DNA from: Cephalopachus bancanus | Lineage: Eukaryota; Chordata; Mammalia; Primates; Tarsiidae | Reading direction: 5' to 3' | Length of the DNA stretch: 64,000 nucleotides | Assembly: GCA_027257055.1 (NCBI GenBank) | Contig: JAPVLO010000138.1 | Span: 3,906,001 to 3,970,000, forward strand | Shown: piece after piece, positions 49,540 to 58,777 of the stretch | Layout of the letters: every line of letters begins with the position of its first letter | How positions within the stretch are numbered: the stretch's first letter is position 1 | Notes under the pieces: model-generated | What the model saw: the letters and a program-made list of their open reading frames with translations, nothing else | What the model was told of the DNA's origin: nothing | Database searches by the model: none | Program-made: the position numbers and the translations under genes

Positions 49540-49800
49540 GATGTTTGCAGCAAGAAAAGCACATGCTAACCCTTTTAGATAATTTTCCCAAGAATTACAT
49601 TCTGATACTTTTGCTCAGCTGGATAAGCGGAGCAAAACTTTTAACAGAGTGAACCCTAAAAAGGGGGCTGTGTTTAACATCTCTTCATGGACATGCATTT
49701 TCAGATTGGTTCCAATTAGCCTTGATATCAGAGATTGATGTTCCAAATTTATCAAAGTTGTTTCAAAAACTACATAAAGAATGAAATGTTTTACCCACTA
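49540..49800. promoter_or_regulatory. Candidate conserved non-coding block
   Basis: Repeat-free with motif-like words (TTTGCTCAGCTGG with a CAGCTG E-box, GATAAGCGG, GATTGGTTCCAATTAGCC with a homeodomain-like CAATTAG). Suggestive only; function is inference. Confidence 0.2.
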
Positions 49801-50740
49801 AAATAAAGTGGAGGTTACTTACTTCTGTGGTAAATTTCCTGTGAGAGGATTTAAAATAAGCATATTTTACTTTTCAAATGCCTGTTGTTATTAAAGACCT
49901 GGCAGATTCAATGTGTGGCAATAGTCCAATATTGAAATTTATGGGAACAATAATTTTTAAAATTGGTTGAATATCACTAACCGGCACTAGAGGTTCTGTC
50001 TTTCTTTAAGACAGAAGCAATGAATTCTGATGTAGTGTCACAGACAATGGATACGATAGGGGTTTTTCTTACCATAACAGAAATTGATACTTAATTTTGA
50101 GACTTATGTTGAATGAATGTGGAAGGGAGATAATATTTCAAACTCCATCTGACATTTGTTTTATTCTGTAAAAATGACAGATGATAACAATATGAGGAAG
50201 AAAGGTGTTTCTTTAATTCACATAGGATTGGTCACTCCTTTCTTAGTGGTTTTAGGATACAACTCCAGAGCCTGTTTCCAAAATGCCATACTTTTTCCTT
50301 GTGATATAATTTTTCACCATTCTTAAAAAAAAAAAAAAAAGTTTGTTATTAGCACAGCTGTTCAAGAATCTACCTGGGGTATTATTGAAGTCCTCCCAAA
50401 GGAGGCAGTTGAGCAAAAGGCGACACATAACTAGAAAAACAAAGGTCAATGACCTGACTTAAAACTAGTTTGAACCAGGAACCACCTTATGATCACGACA
50501 GCCAAGTTTAAGAGCATGACTCACGAAGAAGTACCTGTCACTCATAACCTTCCTTCCGGGCACTGTGTTAACCTGACTATAGTCTTACCATAGACAGAAG
50601 TCCTCTGGTTGGGTGGAAGGCTAAAAATGTAGTTCTCTGTGAGGTAGATTGAAATTTCTCCCATTCGCTTTTTGTTCCTTCCTCCTTCCTAACCAAGTGC
50701 CCCCTTCTTCTCTCCTCCCCCACACCCCCTCTATGTCTGA
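49801..50740. other. Interval with a 16-17 base A run
   Basis: An A run near 50325-50340 follows unique sequence with no recognisable SINE or processed pseudogene upstream. The rest is unassigned. Confidence 0.45.
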
Positions 50741-51300
50741 AGCAATCAATTCATGTATTTAAATGTCCTTGGAAACTGAAAGTAATCTAGATGGCTATTA
50801 GCATATTGTTATAAATGTTAATGGCCTGACACCAAGGATGGGCTTTTTCTTTTCTGGGTGTTGTTGTGAACATTATGAGTTTAAATGGGGAAAATCTTCC
50901 CCATTCAGAGTGCTTGCCCTGGCCCTTCATTCACATGTCAGGAGCCCATTGTGTGCCCAAACCTTGTCAGAGGCTTCTAGATGTTTAGTGGCAGCAGCTT
51001 GCCTTTGAGAGCTGGGGGAGAGGGCTGTTTGGGATGGGGGGGAGACCAGCCTAGGCAGCCAGGTGGTGGCCAACTGGCCGGTAACTGACAGACAATTTAA
51101 CCTAACTAGGCTGTACAGTCAGGCCTGCTTTACAAAAGACCCACATGTGTTCTTAGCAAGCTTCATTAACTCTTTTGGCTAAGGCTGTACTCCTCTGACA
51201 TATTAATTAGTTGCAATGCTTTCTCTTTCTCCAACTTAACCTTTCTATTGGTCACTTGATTCAAGTGGATCCACTGGTAGCTATTGAAGCTTTTAGAATA
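50741..51300. promoter_or_regulatory. Candidate conserved non-coding block
   Basis: About 550 bp free of known repeats and richer in GC than its flanks. It has AATCAATTCATG, CTATTAGCATATTG, CATTCACATGTCAGGAGCCC, CCAACTGGCCGG and CATATTAATTAGTTGC (homeodomain-like). It also contains a G-rich stretch at 51014-51042. No frame is open with coding character. The texture resembles vertebrate conserved enhancers; this needs alignment to test. Confidence 0.3.
51014..51042 (+). other. Potential G-quadruplex
   Basis: Four G tracts (GGGGG, GGG, GGG, GGGGGGG) separated by AGA, CTGTTT and AT. It lies within the candidate regulatory block at 50741-51300. Confidence 0.5.
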
Positions 51301-52881
51301 ATATGTGTGCAAAATTACTGGAAACAAAATAGCTATAGGAGAAGGACATATTCCCTATTACTGTCCTGATTTTATATGAGAAACAATAATGATAAAAAGA
51401 AAATAAGTGACCATTAATATCCACTTAGAAAGGTGATTTAATCCATAATGTAAATAATAATAGGACATCAATTACAATGTAATTATCTCAGTGTCATAGG
51501 TATAGAATTGTCTTGCTTTTTTCTACCCTTTGTAGGAAAAATAAAGGAAAATAAGATAAAAATATTTTTGATGTATTTTAGATTATCTTAAAGACTGGGA
51601 TGATCTCATTTGGGATGATAAATTGATTCAGTGTTTTGAGTAATTTTCACAAGCTAAAGGCTTAATGAAAAAGTTATTATAAATGTTTTTTAAATTATAG
51701 CAAGAGTATACAGAATCTGTAAATATATTTCATATGTACATAACTAGCTATAGATGTACATATAAATATATTTACTATTTAAAAAGGGAGGAGATATTTT
51801 GATATCATTTTGGATATTTTCCATTTCATAATAAAGTGCTGTATCATGAGAACTATAACTATGGTTGCATCAAGTATTGAATTTATTGGTGGGCAAAGCT
51901 AACTTGTATTTTTTATTTGTATTACTTATAGAACATTTCTTGGTGGAGGTGTTCCATACATGCAAATAAAATGTCCAAATTTAATTTGTCCAAAGGCCAA
52001 ATATGCACTTCATATATCTATTCTTGGCAAGCAATCCTCAGTGATATAATACTTTTATTCTCACAGTGGATTAGTCATTGGTCACATCCATTGAGAGAGG
52101 AAATTCAGCCTTGTTTTATCATTAATTAGCTTGTGATTTTTCAATGAAAGCAACATTTTATATTATAGTTCTATATTCTAAAGGAGAAAACTGCTAGTTG
52201 TATAATTACTATTAAATGTATCCATTTTTATTAGCTCTGTTAAATCAATAGTTCTAAAAGTAGATTTTGTCCTTTTAACTGCATTACTAGAGATACAGAA
52301 GCTGTATTAAAAACCTGATAATGAGCACTGTCTCTGTTTACTTTTTGATCAACCCAATTACATCGCACCCAGTGATTTGCAAATATGATTCCTCTTCAGT
52401 CTTGCTCTAAAATAAGCATATCCTAAGCAATTCTTGAGGACTAAAACAATATTGATTTGTTTTAAACTATATATAAAAAATAATATACTTCCACTTTCTG
52501 AGAAAAGAAAAAAAAGATCTTTTCAGTCATTGGCTTTTGTTTCCTAAACTATGTTTCATAAAACATAAAGTGACTTAAAAAAAAATTGGTGGACACCAGC
52601 AATCTGGCAGCAATGATACACCCTGTATTCATATCACATGTGTGTGTTTTGGGATGCATGTGTTGGGAAAACAGAGTTGATATTAATGGCAGAAGCAAGG
52701 AAAAAAGTTTAACTATTACAAAGAACACACTCGAGAGGAATGCTTTGTAAAAAAAAATAAAGAGATTCATGGAGAGGAGTTGCAATAGTTTTAATTTCAT
52801 TGTATGTTTATGTTAGATAACTACTCAAAAATTATTTGCTTTCTGTTGGTGAAAGTAGCACATTAAATATTAATAATTCTT
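51301..52881. other. AT-rich interval without recognised elements
   Basis: No gene or named repeat seen. The 83-codon minus frame 52549-52800 lacks domains. Confidence 0.5.
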
Positions 52882-53106
52882 AGCACAGTAGCATGATCAC
52901 AGCTCACCATAGCCTTGACCTGCTGGGCTCAGGCGAACCTTCTGCATCAACCTTCTGAGTAAGTGGGACTGCAGGTGCACACCATCATGCCCAGCTAATT
53001 TTTTGTTTGATTGTAGAGGTGAGGTCCAAGCTATGGGCTCAGGCAATCCTCTCACTCTGGCCTCCCAAGCTGCTGGGATTACAGGCGTGAGCCACTGAAC
53101 CCAGCT
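52882..53106 (-). mobile_element. Truncated old Alu
   Basis: Inverted Alu lacking the distal part of the right arm and having an internal deletion near 53027. It has TAGCATGATCACAGCTCACC, GACCTGCTGGGCTCAGGCG, TTTTTTGTTTGATTGTAGAGG and GGGATTACAGGCGTGAGCCAC. No tail or target-site duplication is visible. Confidence 0.9.
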
Positions 53107-53383
53107 AGTCTTCCATTTTTGTGGCACTAGGTGTTCTCATATTTAAGTGTCTTTCAAATTTACACAGTGAGAACACATAGTAATATCTGTCTCTAGATGT
53201 GCTTGAGTCTTCTTCATTATCAGTAAGTAATCTGAGTAGACTTGATCAAGGTAAAGATGTGGGTGTGGTCATTATGAGTATTTCATTATGTTTTTTATTA
53301 GAAAAAATTAGGTTATATGCAGTTACAATGAGCTTATTAAGTGGGGGTAGATTTGGTCTGTTTGGGTCTGCTTTTTGATCCTT
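53107..53383. other. Unassigned spacer
   Basis: No gene or named repeat recognised. Confidence 0.45.
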
Positions 53384-53520
53384 TTCATTTTTTATGTTTC
53401 ATTTTATTTTTTATTTTAAAGATGTGGAGTACAATTCAGGATTAGGTACACAGTGGTCATTGTACAGGTTTCTAAACAGCATGAACACAACATGATTTGC
53501 ATATCACTTCATCATGTAAA
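53384..53520 (-). mobile_element. Truncated L1 3' end
   Basis: The segment TTTTATTTTAAAGATGTGG..GTACAATTCAGGATTAGGTAC is about 70% like 6530-6600 and has the same layout: complement of an A-rich L1 tail followed by the terminal 3' UTR. It is very short. Confidence 0.55.
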
Positions 53521-53811
53521 ATTACATAAAGATTGATTGAACAGAGTATGTTTACACTATATTCCAGCAAGCCTATCATTTTTTCTAAGAATCTCTGTCT
53601 TGGATGTAAATCAGAATTAATTATTACCTTTAATTATAGAGTTATAAATTAGAACCAACAGTCTTGGAGTCACACATCTTGATGGCAACTTATTTTTTTT
53701 AAGTAAGCATCAAGTTAAATTATGAAACAAACTTCAGAGTATGAAGTATGCAGAGGTGATATTACTTTACATAGACAAGAGGTTTGAAAAGAATTTAAGC
53801 TAGACATTGTG
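53521..53811. other. AT-rich spacer
   Basis: No gene or named repeat recognised. Confidence 0.45.
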
Positions 53812-54075
53812 ATCACGTATCAATAATAATATGTTCTGTTCCTACATTTTAAAAAATTAAATCAAGCTTTGTAAATCTGATGAGAATAGCATTTTCAAAG
53901 GAAAAAAAAATGAACCAGTATGTGAACTAATTTGGTTGTCTCGGTTTAATTAGAGGCATGTAATAACATTCTCTGGTTCTGCATAATTCTTTTTCTATTA
54001 AATCAAGCTTTGAAAACCTGATGATAATGAGTTTGGTAAAGAAAAAAAAAATGTGATAGGATTTTTTTATTAGGT
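53812..54075 (+). repeat. Diverged tandem duplication, period about 140 bp
   Basis: Unit 1 (about 53812-53935) and unit 2 (about 53950-54075) share AATCAAGCTTTG.AAA.CTGATGA.AAT followed by AAAG.AAAAAAAAATG. The 50 bases before are weakly alike too (TAATA..TTCT..GTTC.). Apart from this I see no known repeat family. Confidence 0.7.
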
Positions 54076-55005
54076 CTTGAACCTTTCACCTGAGGAAAAA
54101 GCATGTGTTGGTTGTATTTGGCAGTAGAATGTTATCTTTGAAAATATGCCCTTTTTATTTGATGTGATTCAAAATAAAACTGAAACAAATTGGGTCATGA
54201 GTACTAGCTCTTGATAATTTAAAGTGTTGTAAAAATGATTGGTGTTTACAAGTACAATTTGCTCCAGGAAAATTTGAAACCACTTTAAATTGGAGAAGTG
54301 TCAATATTTTATAATATTTTTTATACCAGCCAGATTGCAAGACCCTTTTCAAGTGCAGGCGCTAGTCAATATAAAACTATCCATTTAAGTTGCATATTAC
54401 AGGTGTAATATTAAGCCATTGATCATTTATAAAAACACATTGTTTTTAAATACAAAAACGTGGACATTTTTGGATTATTAACTTTAATTTTTTTTACCAA
54501 ATTAGTGAAATTTCTAGTATTACTGGCTTCATAAATCACTATTCCTAAATATTAGCAATCAAATTATTCCATCTTATATATTTGATTCATAGAAGTTAAT
54601 TAAAATATTTCCTAAAAAGACAGGTTGCCATCTAAAATTTTTCTTTCTGTTTCTGAGCCATGCTTGTGATTCTGTTCTGGTTCTGTTATATTCTAATATT
54701 CCTAATGTCAAAAACAGGAGAAAGAGAAGGGCAAGAACACTGTATTCTCCAGAACTGAATCTCTTCTTCTGATTAAGTTTATTCTGTTGTTCATGTTGTC
54801 ATTTTTTAAAGTTGCTTTGGTTTTGGCCACCACCAACCCCAAGTCATGCTATCATGTGCAACTTCTTTATGTTATGTGCGAATTCTGGATTTGTTTTGAG
54901 AAGTATTTTTAATGTTTGAATATAGAAGCTAAAGTTCCTTCTAGCATTTTTTTCATTCCATGTCTGTCTTTATGATGAGCATCTTAATACATTCCACTGA
55001 GGACA
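54076..55005. other. AT-rich interval without recognised elements
   Basis: No gene or named repeat recognised. Confidence 0.45.
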
Positions 55006-55206
55006 TTAGTATAGTAGCCCAGCGGCAAGATTATGGGTGTTTGAAGTTCAAAAACATGACTTAGAAATATATTTTTTTCACTTTTTATTCCTGTGTCAGT
55101 CACTTACTCTTTCTGGTTCTTAGTAAATTCACTTTAAGAGTTAGAGGAATAACACATGTCTTACAGAGTTGTGGTGTGCAATGATTTTGTAAAGCATTTT
55201 ACACCT
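55006..55206 (+). mobile_element. MIR fossil
   Basis: AGTATAGTAGCCCAGCGGC, TGTGTCAGTCACTTACTCTTTC, CTTACAGAGTTGTGGTG and TTTGTAAAGCATTTTACACC follow MIR in order on the plus strand. Confidence 0.7.
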
Positions 55207-55245
55207 AATAGCTGCCTCAAACATTGTTTAGAATAATTGTGTCTT

Positions 55246-55560
55246 AGCTGGACACAGTGGCTCATACCTGTAATCCCACACCTTGTGAAGCGAGAAATGA
55301 CAATGGCTCGAGCCCAGAAATTCACAACCAGCCTTGGCAATTTAGCTAGACCCCATCCCGTCTCTACAAAATTTTTTTTAAAAATTAGTCAGGTGTGGTG
55401 GCACATGCCTGTAGTCCTAGCTACACAGAAAGCTGAGAGTGGAGGATCCCCTGAGTCCAGGAGTTCTAGGCTGCAGTGAGCTATGATCAAACCACTGCAC
55501 TCAAGCCTGGATGACAGAGTGAGCTCCTGTCTCTTAAACAAACAGACAAATAAATAAATA
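55246..55560 (+). mobile_element. Old Alu (AluJ-like), forward
   Basis: Diverged dimeric Alu: AGCTGGACACAGTGGCTCATACC, CCCGTCTCTACAAAATT, GTGGTGGCACATGCCTGTAG, GGCTGCAGTGAGCTATGATC and a tail of AAACAAACAGACAAATAAATA. Its linker resembles the ancestral AluJ form rather than the young lineage type. It faces an inverted Alu 30 bp away. Confidence 0.92.
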
Positions 55561-55589
55561 GTAAAAAGCAAAATTTTAAAAATAGTGTT

Positions 55590-55900
55590 ATTTTTATTTA
55601 TTTATTTATTTTGAGTTGAAGTCTCACTGTCACCCAGACTAGAGTGCAGTGGCACGCTCCTGGCCACCATAGACAGCCTTGACATGCTGGGCTCAGGCAA
55701 TCTTTCCACCTCAGTCTTCCAAGTGTCTGGAACCACAAGCAAGCACCATCATGCCTGGCTAATTTTTTTATTTATTGTAGAGATGAGGTCTCAACAAGTT
55801 GCCCAGGCTGGTTTTGAACCCCCGGGCTCAAGCAATCAATCAATTTTGCCTCCATCTCCCAAAGTGCTGGGATTATAGGTGTGAGCCACAGCGCCTGGCC
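55590..55900 (-). mobile_element. Middle-aged Alu, inverted
   Basis: Reverse Alu beginning with a TTTATTTATTTATTT tail and ending GTGAGCCACAGCGCCTGGCC. It carries the lineage-type TTTTATTTATTGTAGAGATG linker. It lies tail-to-tail with the Alu at 55246-55560. Confidence 0.92.
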
Positions 55901-56216
55901 AAAAAAACATAGAAAAGAAAAAGAGAAGAAAAAACTGTATTATTTATCTATAGATAAGTAACTTATCTAAGTTACTGTAAGCTAAGTACTTATCTATAAG
56001 TTTATTAATAAATGCATAATAAAATACTTATCTTTTGACATTTATTGTGTAAGATACTTGGAGTTTATCTGGAATATACTCTAGGAAAATGAGTTAAAGA
56101 AACAAAATTTTAAAAATGACTTTCAGAATATATAATTTTAATTTTATATGGAAATTAAAATAAAGACATGCAGATATTTTTCTTAGACAGAACACCATGT
56201 AACAACACACATGTAA

Positions 56217-56219
<3 letters not shown>
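55901..56219. other. AT-rich spacer with palindromic TTATCTATAGATAA
   Basis: Around 55942-55955 there is a 14-bp perfect palindrome, TTATCTATAGATAA, within TATC/GATA-rich sequence where ACTTATCTATAAG also recurs. No gene is recognised. Confidence 0.5.

Positions 56220-56267
<48 letters not shown>
56220..56267 (+). repeat. (CA)n microsatellite
   Basis: About 24 uninterrupted CA units. A complementary (TG)n array lies 79 bases downstream. Confidence 0.97.
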
Positions 56268-56268
<1 letters not shown>

Positions 56269-56344
56269 TTTTTTCTAGACACTGGTAAATGACTAATTTA
56301 CAAAAGGAAACACTTGCCCTTATGTAGAATAGCATAAAGGGCTC

Positions 56345-56346
<2 letters not shown>

Positions 56347-56397
<51 letters not shown>
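56347..56397 (+). repeat. (TG)n microsatellite
   Basis: About 25 uninterrupted TG units. With the CA array at 56220-56267 it forms an inverted repeat around a 79-base spacer. Confidence 0.97.
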
Positions 56398-56398
<1 letters not shown>

Positions 56399-57488
56399 TT
56401 ATCATTTCTCATAATCACTTGGAATTTCCCTAAATTTTGTAAGAGTAGTTTTTCTTATATCTGATTCCATATCTTAGCAGACACTTTTACATCTAAGCAT
56501 GTACAGAATGCTAGTCGGCAACCTGCCAACAATTTTTATATCACATCTGCAAAAGACACTTGTCTGGGTGTTGTGCATGCCCTGGTGTGCACTGACAACT
56601 GAGTATTAAAAATCTCTTGGGAGCTTCCGGGAGCTACTGCAAGTCTGATGCCTTGGATTGCCTGTCCACATTTGGAATTGAACAATGAAAAAAAGATTTC
56701 TCTCTCATACGTCTGCCTTCTCTCTTCTGATGTGATGCTGCATCTCCCATTGGTGAGATTCCAGTAAACAACTTCAAAGACTGACAGAGGCTGACAGCAC
56801 ACTGCAGATGAGGAGAGTTAGTTTTCTTCCATTGTCTTTTAGGTTTCATTTTTTCCAGAATTTCTGAAATTATCAATTGGGCTCAAGATTCAGTTGCTAC
56901 CAAAGGCTTTTGAAAAGCTACTCAAACTGCCAGCAAATGTAAAAACTAGTGAATCTTCAAGTTGTTAGTTCCAACTAATGCCTGCTAATTAAAGGCACTG
57001 TTTTATCAAAGCATCCTGTATATTTCCTCTGGGTAATTTTAACGGTGGTCCTGAGAGTGCTGGATGTGTTTCATATTTGCATTCACTGTTATGTGTTGCC
57101 TGCTGTATTTCTTCTTCTTCCATTCCTCTTTCCCTTGCTCTATTTCTCTCTTATTTAAATACTGTGCTATTTAAGTAAATGGTATTGATTGATTGATTAA
57201 TCTACTTGCTACACCCAGAATATTTCAAAAAGCTTGAGGCAGAAAGCAAAAATATGATGTCAAAAGATAATAAATAAACAATACACTTCCCCCACAATGA
57301 ACCGAAGTATTGGAGGAAAATCCCAAAGAATGGACTATATTTGTATCTATTGTACATTATGTTTTTATATTGGATTTTACTATTGAAATTTTACCTTTTG
57401 GGGGGTTTTATGCTTTTACTTTATATTTTACTTTGAAATTTTGTCTTCTTGGTGGATAGTCTTAAAATTGTGAATACAATTGTTCTAC
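56398..57488. other. Repeat-poor interval with a possible conserved block
   Basis: No known repeat or gene is recognised. The part at about 56880-57090 (CAACTAATGCCTGCTAATTAAAGG, then TTTAACGGTGGTCCTGAG) is balanced in composition and contains homeodomain-like TAATTA words. Two overlapping minus-strand frames (56536-56876) have no domain. Confidence 0.4.
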
Positions 57489-57806
57489 AAAATTCCTTCA
57501 ACAGCCGGGCTCGGTGGCTCAGCCTGTAATCCCGCGCCTTTGGGAGGCTGAGGTGAGCGGATTGCCTGAGCCCGCGGGTTCGAGACCCGCCTGGGCAGCG
57601 AGACCTCATCTCTACAATAAATCAAAAAATCAGCCGGGCATGGTAACGCGCGCCTGTAATTCCGCCTACTCGGAAGGCTGAGGCGGGAGGATCGCCGGAG
57701 CCCAGCAGGTCGAGGCTGCGGTGGCCGGGAGCGGCCACTGCTCTCCAGTCTGGGCAGCCGAGTGAGGCTCCAACTCAGAAAAAAAAAAAAAAAAAAATTC
57801 CTTCAA
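57489..57806 (+). mobile_element. Young dimeric Alu, 13-bp target-site duplication
   Basis: Forward Alu at about 57504-57793 with an A tail. A perfect duplication AAAATTCCTTCAA lies at 57489-57501 and 57794-57806. CpG-rich, with the full set of young-lineage features (GCCGGGCTCGG, CTCAGCC, CTACAATAAATC, CGCCGGAGCCCAGCAGGTCG). It is oriented against the Alu at 58468. Confidence 0.96.
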
Positions 57807-58451
57807 GGTGCAGTTCCTCTAACGTTAGGATTCATAAAGTGCTGTTAATTAGGAAAGAACAATATTTGAGGGCTTATAATTAACAGACATATATAGCCAA
57901 TAGATAGATAAATGATCGAGAAATCAATAAATATAAATAGACATAGATAGATACACAGATAATTTCAATTCAGCTTTATGTTATTACAACTTCTAAATAC
58001 TCATATGTCTGACTTCCATTTTGACAGAAAGTTAATGTATAAAAAATACTATTAGAGGATTTAATGATTACACTTATAATAATCAATGAAGCAATTAGAA
58101 ATAAAAGTCTGGCTATGGGGTCATATGTCATTGCAAAGATGCATCAACTATTTTACAAGAAATTCTTGTTCTGAATGTTTAGACCGTGGGCACTAATGAC
58201 TGCTTTGAATCCATTATTTAGGAATGTAGATGGTACATTATCTATGAAGCCTGTGGATTAGAATAGATCTTGCATTCGATGTTTTAGGTGTATTGAAAAA
58301 TATATTATAAAACTTTTTGTTGTGCTATTATTAATTATGAATGATATAACAATAATTAAAGTATTAATATTTTTAATTCTATCACATTTTAAAGGATTCT
58401 CTTAAGACACTTTAAATTGCTCAATTTTTTATTTGCTGAGACAAAAAAAAG
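57807..58451. other. AT-rich spacer between two young inverted Alus
   Basis: Contains degenerate GATA repeats at about 57900-57960 and otherwise unique AT-rich DNA. Confidence 0.5.
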
Positions 58452-58777
58452 TTCATGTTAGATTTTCTTTTTCTTTTTCTTTTTTTTTGAGTTGGAGTCT
58501 CACTCTGTCGCCCAGACTGGAGTGCAGTGGCCGCTCCCGGCCACCGCAGCCTCGACCTGCTGGGCTCTAGCGATCCTTCCGCCTCCGCCTTCCAAGTAGC
58601 CGGAATTACAGGCATGCGCTACCACGCCCGGCTGATTTTTTGATTTATTGTAGAGATGAGGTCTCGCTGCCCAGGTGGGTCTCGAACCCGCAGGCTCAGG
58701 CAATTCACTCACCTCAGCCTCCCAAAGGCGCGGGATTACAGGCTGAGCCACCGAGCCCGGCTTCATGTTAGATTTTC
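58452..58777 (-). mobile_element. Young dimeric Alu, perfect 16-bp target-site duplication
   Basis: Inverted Alu at about 58468-58761 whose tail appears as TTTCTTTTTCTTTTTTTT. The flanking direct repeats TTCATGTTAGATTTTC (58452-58467 and 58762-58777) are identical. Among the young copies this one has the longest perfect duplication and keeps its CpGs, so it is probably the most recent insertion in the window. The two overlapping minus-strand frames are the Alu itself. Confidence 0.97.

Noticed and set aside
50325..50340. A run as the tail of a processed pseudogene
   Set aside because: No transcript-like sequence or target-site duplication could be found upstream.
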